A stretch of DNA of 22,269 nucleotides from NCBI GenBank assembly GCA_016290715.1, contig JAEEUY010000008.1, positions 1 through 22,269 on the forward strand. Direction: 5' to 3'. Made by a program: the position numbers and the translations under genes. Position 1 is the stretch's first letter. Each line of letters opens with the position of its first letter. The notes under the pieces are model-generated. The model worked only from the letters and a program-made list of their open reading frames with translations, ran no database searches and had not been told where the DNA came from. Shown here one piece after another: positions 1 to 6,602 of the stretch. This stretch comes from Bacteroidales bacterium. Its GTDB lineage: Bacteria > Bacteroidota > Bacteroidia > Bacteroidales > WCHB1-69.

Positions 1-192
1 TATCCCGGCAAATCAGATTTGAGAACAGTTTTACAAAAGAAGAAGGGACATCTGCTGGCAACAATTCCTTATACGCAGGTTTTTGGAGAGAAATTTCCGT
101 TCACTCCGAATCTTTCCATCATTGACTTGCTTTTCAATTGTGGTGGAGATCAACAATATTTAGAAAAACTACATTCTCAATCAAATATTTAG
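1..192 (+). CDS. WbqC-family protein, C-terminal fragment
   Basis: The reading frame is open from the left edge and ends at a TAG at 190-192, giving the last 63 residues of a protein whose 5' part lies outside the window. The segment reads YTQVFGEKFPFTPNLSIIDLL and continues with FNCGGDQQYL. This closely resembles the conserved C-terminal block of WbqC-like proteins (PF08889), which have a F-x-PNLSIIDLLFN-x-G core. WbqC proteins are associated with polysaccharide biosynthesis loci, but their biochemical activity is not established. In many Bacteroidetes the gene lies next to signal peptidase I genes, which would be off the left edge here; that is recollection, not something visible. Identification rests on the motif only. 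Confidence 0.72.
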   Translation, partial: YPGKSDLRTVLQKKKGHLLATIPYTQVFGEKFPFTPNLSIIDLLFNCGGDQQYLEKLHSQSNI

Positions 193-264
193 AATATCAT
201 GACAGAAATCTTCATTTTTTAGGAAAAAGATAATCTCACTTTCTCTTGAAAAGAAAAAAAGATG

Positions 265-272
265 TATTTTTG
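265..272 (+). promoter_or_regulatory. Bacteroidota -7 element for tRNA-Leu
   Basis: TATTTTTG matches the TAnnTTTG consensus recognised by the Bacteroidota primary sigma factor. It ends 15 bases before the mature tRNA. The following bases, GCCCCCGC, form a GC-rich discriminator like those of stringently controlled stable-RNA promoters. No good -33 TTTG is seen at the usual spacing. Confidence 0.6.
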
Positions 273-287
273 CCCCCGCAAAAGTGA

Positions 288-369
288 GCGGATGTGGCGT
301 AATTGGTAGCCGCGCTAGACTTAGGATCTAGTGCCGTGAGGCGTAGGAGTTCGAGTCTCCTCATCCGCA
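288..369 (+). tRNA. tRNA-Leu, anticodon UAG
   Basis: The full cloverleaf can be drawn by eye. The acceptor stem pairs GCGGATG (288-294) with CATCCGC (362-368), followed by discriminator A369. The anticodon stem CTAGA/TCTAG (315-319/327-331) encloses the loop CTTAGGA with anticodon TAG at 322-324. There is a class II variable arm (GCC-GTGA-GGC, 333-342). The T arm is AGGAG-TTCGAGT-CTCCT (345-361). The long variable arm and A73 discriminator fit leucine identity. It reads CUA and, by wobble, other CUN codons. CCA is not encoded and must be added after transcription. The gene has its own -7 element upstream and a terminator downstream, so it is probably a single-gene transcript. Confidence 0.96.
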
Positions 370-370
370 C

Positions 371-414
371 AAAAAAAAACAGCCCTTATCCTATTGATAG
401 GAGCTGTTTTTTTT
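371..414. terminator. Bulged bidirectional terminator, tRNA-Leu / 428-1006 gene
   Basis: An outer stem AACAGC (378-383) pairs with GCTGTT (403-408). An inner stem TCCTAT/ATAGGA encloses a TG loop, with CCTTA bulged on one side only. Runs of A (371-379) and T (407-414) flank it, so it can end transcription in both directions. It sits between the tRNA and the convergent minus-strand gene. Confidence 0.75.
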
Positions 415-427
415 CTTTCAGCATCTG

Positions 428-1006
428 CTATTTAAACTTTTTAGCGATAGCATCGGTAACTCTTTTGGTGAATTCCTCTTCATGATTTTCCAAAGAATCC
501 TCCCAATCTTCTACTATGTCCTTGTACTCTTTCTTCTCTTTGCCTGAAAGTTTTCCTTTCAGCTTCTCTTTAGCATCGTTATATTCCATAATCTTTTCTT
601 CCATTGTAGCCTTATTCTCAGTAGCCCCAAAACCAGTATATACATTCGACACCACTATATCATATACGGTATAGGTGACATCACTCCCACTGAAAGAAAA
701 TTTAATATCGTACCTAAGCCACTCTGTAAAATTTCCTGCAAACGGATTATACGTTACTTTCGTATTAAATTTAACCGTTGCCACAACATCATCCCCTGTG
801 TTTTCTTTGATATCAACATCCGAGCTCGCCATGGTTTTCAAATAAGATTTTGCCAACATCTGATTTTTTTCCATGGAATTATTAGTAGAAATGGTTTTCG
901 TAATGATACATAATCCTTCATCATTCAAGGTAAACACATCAAATTTTTGCCCAAAAGATACAAAAGACACAAAAATGAACAGAACAATTCCTATTATTTT
1001 TTTCAT
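428..1006 (-). CDS. Secreted protein of unknown function, possibly DUF4468-like
   Basis: The product is 192 residues. It begins with a signal peptide (MKKIIGIVLFIFVSFVSFGQ) with probable cleavage after SFG or FGQ, and no lipobox cysteine follows, so it is probably periplasmic. The first half after the signal has alternating beta-type segments, including WLRYDIKFSFSGSDVTYTVYD near residues 95-115. This loosely resembles DUF4468 proteins (TBP-like fold) of Bacteroidetes, but the match is by eye and weak. The last third (about residues 130-192) is highly charged and helical, rich in K, E and D, and may form a coiled coil. It has its own promoter and shares the terminator of the tRNA. No function can be assigned. 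Confidence 0.8.
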   Translation of the reverse strand: MKKIIGIVLFIFVSFVSFGQKFDVFTLNDEGLCIITKTISTNNSMEKNQMLAKSYLKTMASSDVDIKENTGDDVVATVKFNTKVTYNPFAGNFTEWLRYDIKFSFSGSDVTYTVYDIVVSNVYTGFGATENKATMEEKIMEYNDAKEKLKGKLSGKEKKEYKDIVEDWEDSLENHEEEFTKRVTDAIAKKFK

Positions 1007-1043
1007 AACAACTTTTATTTAATGAATAAAACGATTGAACGTG

Positions 1044-1073
1044 CAAATATACAAAAAACAAATCAAAAACAAA
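1044..1073 (-). promoter_or_regulatory. Promoter of the 428-1006 gene
   Basis: On the minus strand TATATTTG (1044-1051) matches the -7 consensus TAnnTTTG. A TTTG (1070-1073) lies 18 bases upstream, close to the usual spacing of 19-20 bases for the -33 element. It is one of the few promoters here with both elements. Confidence 0.62.
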
Positions 1074-1081
1074 GTTCAAAT

Positions 1082-1108
1082 AAAAATGGGGAAACCTGAT
1101 TTCCCCAT
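1082..1108 (-). terminator. Terminator of the small lipoprotein gene
   Basis: A perfect 9-bp stem, ATGGGGAAA (1086-1094) with TTTCCCCAT (1100-1108), has a five-base loop. On the minus strand it is followed by a short T run (complement of 1082-1085). It lies 33 bases beyond the stop codon of the 1142-1375 gene and separates it from the downstream secreted-protein gene. Confidence 0.78.
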
Positions 1109-1141
1109 TCCATCTTTCTCAAATAAAGTACTACTAACCAA

Positions 1142-1375
1142 TTAGTGGCATTTTACTACTGTTTTCGTACCACCTACTTCAGTATTTGAATTCAAATCTT
1201 TGCATTTTTTCTTTGTATCTGAACCATATACTTTTTCAAGATCAACGGATGAACTTGATTCCACTTTATTTCCATTGGAATCGGTAACGGTGGTTTTACA
1301 ATCACATTGCTTGTCGCAAGAAACGAAAACAAGGCCCATAGCGGCCACTACTAATGTTACTAAAACTTTTTTCAT
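1142..1375 (-). CDS. Small cysteine-rich lipoprotein
   Basis: The product is 77 residues. Its N-terminus is a signal peptide II (MKKVLVTLVVAAMGLVFVSC) with lipobox FVSC, so Cys20 should be lipidated. The mature part is about 58 residues and holds four more cysteines (24, 26, 58, 76), enough for two disulfides. A Thr/Ser-rich central part (TTVTDSNGNKVESSSSVD) carries a beta-hairpin-like Asn-Gly turn. Asp at +2 would signal inner-membrane retention in E. coli, but this rule does not hold in Bacteroidota, so an outer-membrane location is likely. The gene has its own -7 element and terminator and is therefore monocistronic. No family is recognised. Confidence 0.82.
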   Translation of the reverse strand: MKKVLVTLVVAAMGLVFVSCDKQCDCKTTVTDSNGNKVESSSSVDLEKVYGSDTKKKCKDLNSNTEVGGTKTVVKCH

Positions 1376-1410
1376 TTTTCTATTTTTTTAGATTAATAAA
1401 TCAGAGGGTG

Positions 1411-1418
1411 CAAAATTA
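1411..1418 (-). promoter_or_regulatory. -7 element for the 1142-1375 lipoprotein gene
   Basis: TAATTTTG on the minus strand matches TAnnTTTG and lies 35 bases upstream of the ATG. The nearest upstream TTTG (complement of 1443-1446) is 24 bases away, too far for a standard -33 element. Confidence 0.5.
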
Positions 1419-1520
1419 ACGTTTTTTTCAATAATATTCCAGCAAAATGGAAAATTTCATTTTTATTGCTTTGGAATGCCCAACAATTCAAAATATTAAT
1501 GAATAACCCAAATTTTTATG

Positions 1521-1528
1521 TAAATTTG
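1521..1528 (+). promoter_or_regulatory. -7 element for ileS
   Basis: TAAATTTG matches the consensus and ends 27 bases before the ATG at 1556. The surrounding block ATGTAAATTTGCCTCGTTTT is almost identical to the thrS promoter at 14259-14279. This element falls inside the upstream extension of the open frame, which supports the later start codon for ileS. Confidence 0.62.
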
Positions 1529-1555
1529 CCTCGTTTTTTCAAAAAAATAAAAAGG

Positions 1556-4500
1556 ATGAATAAATACACTGAGTATCACGGACTTAACCTATCAGAAATA
1601 GGGAAAAAAATGCAAAAATACTGGGAAGAAAATGATGTTTTTGCGAAGAGTTTGAAAAATCGCGAAGGGGCTGACGCTTTTGTATTTTTTGAAGGTCCTC
1701 CTTCTGCCAATGGGACACCCGGTATTCACCACGTGATGGCACGTTCTATTAAAGATATCGTGTGCCGTTATCAAACACTCAAAGGGAAGTATGTCGGGCG
1801 TAAAGGCGGTTGGGATACTCACGGTCTTCCTGTCGAACTTGGTGTGGAAAAAACACTTGGCATCACCAAAGAAGATATTGGCAAGACTATTTCGGTGGAG
1901 GAATACAACAAAGCTTGCCGCCGTGAAGTAATGAAATTCAAGGATATGTGGGATGACATCACCAAGAAAATGGGCTATTGGGTTGACCTTGAAAATCCCT
2001 ATATCACTTTTGACAACAAATACATAGAATCGGTTTGGTACCTTCTCTCTGAATTATACAAAAAAGGCCTTCTTTATAAGGGCTATACCATTCAACCTTA
2101 TTCTCCCGCAGCAGGGACTGGATTAAGCTCTCACGAATTAAACCTCCCTGGTTGCTATAAAGATGTAAAAGACACCACATGTATCGCCCAATTTAAAGTC
2201 CCTGGCCAAGAGTTGAGTTCGGATGTACAACAATTTTTAGGACAAACAGAGGTGCCTGACAACCTCTATTTCCTCGCATGGACAACCACTCCTTGGACTT
2301 TACCGTCCAATACAGCATTGGCCGTCGGTCCCAAAATTGACTACGTATTGGTTAAAACTTTCAACCCCTATAGTGGAGACAGCATTCTTGTTATTTTAGC
2401 CAAACCTCTGGTTAATAGTCTTTTCCCTGAAAAAAACAAAGACTTACCTTTCGATGATTATAAACCTGGGGATAAAAACATCCCATTCCAAATTTTATCT
2501 GAAATACAGGGGGCCAAATTGGTAGGGATGAAATATGAACAACTCATTCCTTTCGTTACCCCCAACGGGAAAGCCTTTGAAGTTATTGCCGGCGACTATG
2601 TAACTACCGAGGATGGTACTGGCATTGTTCATATTGCCCCCACTTTTGGTGCGGACGACAAACGGGTAGCCGCCGATGCTGGCATCGCTCCGATGTTACT
2701 CATCGACAAAGCCGGCAACACCCAACCCATGGTAGATAAAACAGGCAAGTTCTACCTCATAGAAGAATTAGACCCAACATTTGTCAAGGACTTTGTGAAT
2801 ATTGACCTTTATTCCCAATACGCTGGTCGCTATGTAAAACCCGATTACGAAAAAGGGGAACCTTCACCTGAGACATTAGATGTTGCTATTTGCATGTGGC
2901 TCAAGGGTGAACATAAGGTTTTCAAAATCGAAAAACATGTCCACAACTATCCGCATTGCTGGCGCACCGACAAACCCATCCTATACTATCCCTTGGATTC
3001 ATGGTTTATCAAAACTACCCAATTAAAAGATAGGATGATTGCGTTAAATAAAACGATCCAATGGAAACCTGCCGCTACTGGCAGCGGTCGTTTTGGTAAC
3101 TGGCTTGAAAACTTGGTTGACTGGAACCTTTCCCGTTCCCGTTTTTGGGGAACTCCCCTTCCTATATGGATGACCGAAGATAAAAAAGAACAGATCTGCA
3201 TTGGTTCTATTGAACAACTACAAAAAGAAATCAATAAATCTGTGGCCGCCGGCATTATGAAAGAAAATCCTTATAAGGATTTTATACCCGGCGATTTCAG
3301 CAAAGAAAACTACAACAAGATAGACCTTCACCGTCCTTATGTGGATGACATTATTTTAGTGTCTCCAACAGGACAAAAGATGTATCGTGAAAGTGATTTG
3401 ATTGACGTATGGTTTGACTCTGGGGCGATGCCCTATTGCCAATGGCATTATCCATTTGAAAACAAAGAGGTTTTTGCGAACAACTTCCCTGCTGACTTCA
3501 TTGCTGAAGGGGTTGACCAAACCAGAGGATGGTTTTTCACCCTTCATGCCATTGCCACAATGCTTTTTGACAGCGTAGCTTATAAAGCAGTGGTTTCCAA
3601 TGGATTAGTTTTAGACAAAAACGGAAATAAAATGTCAAAACGCTTCGGTAACGCCACCGATCCATTTGAAACCATTGAAAAATATGGTGCCGACGCTACC
3701 CGCTGGTATATGATTACCAATGCCCAGCCATGGGATAACTTGAAATTTGATGTGGATGGTATCGCCGAAGTACAACGGAAATTCTTCGGAACACTATACA
3801 ATACCTACAATTTCTTTGCGATGTATGCCAATATCGATGGATTCTGCTACAAAGAAACCGATATCTCGATTCAAGAACGTCCCGAAATCGACCGATGGAT
3901 TCTCTCCGAATTAAACACTTTGGTGCAACATTGCGATGAATATTACAACGATTTTGAACCGACTAAAGCCGGAAGAGAAATTCAAGACTTCGTCAATGAA
4001 TATTTAAGTAATTGGTATGTAAGACTTTGTCGCCGTCGTTTTTGGAAAGGCAATTACTCAGCTGATAAAATTTCTGCCTACCAAACCCTCTATACCTGCT
4101 TGATGACTATTGCCAAAATTGCATCTCCTATCGCTCCTTTCTTCATGGATCAACTCTTCCTTGACTTGAACACAGTTTCTCAACAAGAAAATATTGTTTC
4201 TATTCATTTATCTAATTTCCCAAAAGTCAATCATGAACTGATAGACAAATCATTAGAAGAGAGAATGCAATTAGCGCAACAACTTTCTTCGATGGTTCTT
4301 TCCTTGAGAAAAAAATCCAATCTCCGTGTTCGCCAACCACTTGGAAAAATCATTATCCCTGTCATGGAAGGCTCTTCTTTGGAAAGTCAGATCCAAAAGG
4401 TTGAAAATCTCATACTTCACGAAGTAAATGTGAAAGAAATACAATTTGTTTCCGATGGCGACGGCCGGTTTGTAAAACGTATCAAACCCGATTTCAAGAA

Positions 4501-4999
4501 GTTAGGGCCGAAGTGCGGAAAAATCATGAAACAAGTAGCTGCAGCCATTACGGCCTTCAGTCAGGAGGATATCCGCCAAATTGAAAAAGAGGGTTCCTAT
4601 ACCTTGAACATCGAAAACCAAGAAGTGGTGGTGGATGTTACGGATGTCGAAATTTTTGCCGAAGACATTCCTGGATGGGTAGTTGCCAACCAAGGAGCAC
4701 TAACTGTAGCATTAGACATTACCCTCACCGAAGAATTACTGAACGAAGGCTACGCTCGCGAAATGGTTAACCGCATCCAAAATTATCGTAAAGAATCCAA
4801 TTTGGATGTTACCGATACCATTGCTATTCAAATGGTTAGCAATCCTGCTTTGGATAAAGCCTTTACCGATTTCGCCAACTACATCAAAAACGAAACACTC
4901 TGTACCTCTTTTGAAATTGTTCCCGCTCTCCAAGGTGAAAAAATCTCTTTTGAAATCACTGATGAACTGAAGATTGAGGTTGCCATCAAAAAGAATTAA
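1556..4999 (+). CDS. ileS: Isoleucyl-tRNA synthetase (type 2)
   Basis: This class I aminoacyl-tRNA synthetase charges tRNA-Ile in the cytoplasm. With the start at 1556 it has 1147 residues, close to the length I recall for Bacteroidetes IleRS. The frame is open from 1466, but the preceding 30 codons contain the likely promoter. Visible motifs are PPSANGTPGIHH (residues 48-59), where GIHH stands for HIGH as in other Bacteroidetes; GWDTHGLPVE; the CP1 editing-domain block WTTTPWTLPSNTAL; GTGIVHIAPTFGADD; and KMSKR (692-696). The long C-terminal part, with CGKIMKQVAAAI and GWVVANQGALTVALD, matches the type 2 subfamily and its DUF5915-like region. Type 2 enzymes are often less sensitive to mupirocin; that is family knowledge and untested here. 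rbfA follows after 21 bases. Confidence 0.97.
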   Translation: MNKYTEYHGLNLSEIGKKMQKYWEENDVFAKSLKNREGADAFVFFEGPPSANGTPGIHHVMARSIKDIVCRYQTLKGKYVGRKGGWDTHGLPVELGVEKTLGITKEDIGKTISVEEYNKACRREVMKFKDMWDDITKKMGYWVDLENPYITFDNKYIESVWYLLSELYKKGLLYKGYTIQPYSPAAGTGLSSHELNLPGCYKDVKDTTCIAQFKVPGQELSSDVQQFLGQTEVPDNLYFLAWTTTPWTLPSNTALAVGPKIDYVLVKTFNPYSGDSILVILAKPLVNSLFPEKNKDLPFDDYKPGDKNIPFQILSEIQGAKLVGMKYEQLIPFVTPNGKAFEVIAGDYVTTEDGTGIVHIAPTFGADDKRVAADAGIAPMLLIDKAGNTQPMVDKTGKFYLIEELDPTFVKDFVNIDLYSQYAGRYVKPDYEKGEPSPETLDVAICMWLKGEHKVFKIEKHVHNYPHCWRTDKPILYYPLDSWFIKTTQLKDRMIALNKTIQWKPAATGSGRFGNWLENLVDWNLSRSRFWGTPLPIWMTEDKKEQICIGSIEQLQKEINKSVAAGIMKENPYKDFIPGDFSKENYNKIDLHRPYVDDIILVSPTGQKMYRESDLIDVWFDSGAMPYCQWHYPFENKEVFANNFPADFIAEGVDQTRGWFFTLHAIATMLFDSVAYKAVVSNGLVLDKNGNKMSKRFGNATDPFETIEKYGADATRWYMITNAQPWDNLKFDVDGIAEVQRKFFGTLYNTYNFFAMYANIDGFCYKETDISIQERPEIDRWILSELNTLVQHCDEYYNDFEPTKAGREIQDFVNEYLSNWYVRLCRRRFWKGNYSADKISAYQTLYTCLMTIAKIASPIAPFFMDQLFLDLNTVSQQENIVSIHLSNFPKVNHELIDKSLEERMQLAQQLSSMVLSLRKKSNLRVRQPLGKIIIPVMEGSSLESQIQKVENLILHEVNVKEIQFVSDGDGRFVKRIKPDFKKLGPKCGKIMKQVAAAITAFSQEDIRQIEKEGSYTLNIENQEVVVDVTDVEIFAEDIPGWVVANQGALTVALDITLTEELLNEGYAREMVNRIQNYRKESNLDVTDTIAIQMVSNPALDKAFTDFANYIKNETLCTSFEIVPALQGEKISFEITDELKIEVAIKKN

Positions 5000-5020
5000 C
5001 AAATTCATATTAAGTAAGTT

Positions 5021-5356
5021 ATGGATAGTATTCGCCAACAGAAAACCGCTAATTTAATCAAAAAAGAACTGGCTGAAATTTTTCTTTTTGACGGTCCGAA
5101 CATCTATCAATGTATGATTACCGTTACCAAAACTACAGTTACCAAGGACCTTTCGATTGCACGTTCCTATTTAAGTATTTTTAACGCAAAAGATAGTGAT
5201 GCTGTAATCAAAGCGGTAAGAACGAATACCAAAGATATACGCTTCCGATTAGGACAAAGAATTAAAAATCAAATACGTATCATCCCGCAATTAGAATTCT
5301 TCATTAACGACTCTTTGGATTACATCGAACGCATTGAAGAACTTTTAAAACAATAA
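5021..5356 (+). CDS. rbfA: Ribosome-binding factor A
   Basis: The product is 111 residues, the usual length of the family. RbfA binds the 30S subunit and helps 16S rRNA 5'-end maturation and cold adaptation. The sequence has the expected N-terminal helix (RQQKTANLIKKELAEIF), the strand DLSIARSYLSIF near residues 45-56 and the KH-like segment IRFRLGQRIKNQIRIIPQLEFFIND, followed by the C-terminal helix YIERIEELL. It lies 21 bases after ileS and its stop codon overlaps the start of the permease gene by one base (TAATG), so the three are probably co-transcribed and the permease translationally coupled. Confidence 0.92.
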   Translation: MDSIRQQKTANLIKKELAEIFLFDGPNIYQCMITVTKTTVTKDLSIARSYLSIFNAKDSDAVIKAVRTNTKDIRFRLGQRIKNQIRIIPQLEFFINDSLDYIERIEELLKQ

Positions 5357-6594
5357 TGACCAAAAGAGGAAATTTTAAAGCCGCACTTTTTGTCGCATGG
5401 AGACATCTTTTTTCTAAAAAGAAACATAATATTGTCAATATCATCTCCATTATTTCGGTCATTGGAGTGATGGCGGGAACTGTCGCTCTCATTGTCATAC
5501 TCTCTGTTTTCAACGGGATGGAGGATTTGGTGGTTCACTCTTTTAATTCTTTCAATCCTGATATCAAGATTACGCTTCAAGAAGGAAAGTCATTTGAGAT
5601 TGATTCTTTTCCCAAAGACAAAATAGCCCAAATTCCGACTGTAGTAGCTGTAGAGGAAGTGGTTAGCGATTTAGTATTGATGGAATACGACAATAAACAA
5701 CAACTCATTGAATTAAAGGGAGTTAGTGAAACATACGCTGCTCACAGCGGGTTCGATACCCTTTTGATTGATGGAACCTTTGCCTTAACCGACACCGCCG
5801 ATGAATGTGTCATTGAATATGGTGTGATGGGAGAAATTGCCGCAGGAATTGCTCAATTAAACCTAAAGGGGGACCAGATGGTGAAACTCTATTATCCCAA
5901 ACGGTTGAGAAAAAATTTAGGAAACCCTGCCAACGCCTTTAACAAACAATATTTATCTGTTGCTGGCGTTTTTTCTTCACAAACTGAATACGACAGCAAA
6001 TATCTGCTCTGCTCCATGGATTTCGCACGAGAATTGATGAATTATGAAAATGAGGTTACTTCCATTGAAGTATATGTTTCCGATGACCAAAATATCGAAA
6101 CCACTCAAAAGGAAATTCAAGCTATTTTAGGAGATCAGTTTGTCGTAAAAAACCATTACCAACAGGAAGAGTTGTTATTTAAAACAATGAAAACGGAAAA
6201 AGTCATCATTTTCACCATTCTTGCCTTCATCCTTTTCATTGCCGCTTTCAATATTATCGGGACTTTGGGAATGATTATCATTGAAAAAAAGGAGGATATT
6301 ACTTTGCTCCATTTTTTAGGAGCCACCCCGGGTTTTATCCAACGGATATTCATGATAGAAGGGATGATGATTTCGTTTATCGGCGGAATCATCGGAATGA
6401 TATTGGGCGTTATCATTTGTGGAATACAGCAAACCTTCCACATCATCACTTTAGGGGATAATTATATTATTGATTACTACCCCATTAAAATGATGGGACA
6501 CGATTTTATCATCATCTTCATCACCATTATTCTAACCAGTCTCATCGTTTCTTATCTTCCCATACGCTATCTCAAATTAAAAAACAGAATATAA
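5356..6594 (+). CDS. LolC/LolE-type ABC transporter permease (lipoprotein release)
   Basis: The 412-residue product has the layout of LolC/E permeases: a first membrane helix (about 25-50) in the signature IISIISVIGVMAGTVALIVI followed by LSVFNGME. A large periplasmic MacB-like domain follows (about 55-275). The FtsX domain comes last, with three helices (about 279-302, 333-357 and 385-402). EKKEDITLLHFLGATPGFI, the coupling loop before helix 3, is typical. The family extracts outer-membrane lipoproteins from the inner membrane and passes them to LolA, powered by LolD. No LolD gene is in the window, so the ATPase must be elsewhere. The start overlaps the rbfA stop. The neighbouring porZ gene also serves outer-membrane assembly. 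A general FtsX/MacB-type role cannot be excluded. Confidence 0.88.
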   Translation: MTKRGNFKAALFVAWRHLFSKKKHNIVNIISIISVIGVMAGTVALIVILSVFNGMEDLVVHSFNSFNPDIKITLQEGKSFEIDSFPKDKIAQIPTVVAVEEVVSDLVLMEYDNKQQLIELKGVSETYAAHSGFDTLLIDGTFALTDTADECVIEYGVMGEIAAGIAQLNLKGDQMVKLYYPKRLRKNLGNPANAFNKQYLSVAGVFSSQTEYDSKYLLCSMDFARELMNYENEVTSIEVYVSDDQNIETTQKEIQAILGDQFVVKNHYQQEELLFKTMKTEKVIIFTILAFILFIAAFNIIGTLGMIIIEKKEDITLLHFLGATPGFIQRIFMIEGMMISFIGGIIGMILGVIICGIQQTFHIITLGDNYIIDYYPIKMMGHDFIIIFITIILTSLIVSYLPIRYLKLKNRI

Positions 6595-6602
6595 CCAACG
6601 CC

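Noticed and set aside
303..485. Plus-strand open frame of 60 codons over the tRNA
   Set aside because: It covers the tRNA-Leu and its terminator and is antisense to a real gene.
1466..1555. N-terminal extension of ileS by 30 codons
   Set aside because: The extension contains the -7 element at 1521-1528 and its peptide is unlike IleRS; the ATG at 1556 begins the conserved N-terminus.
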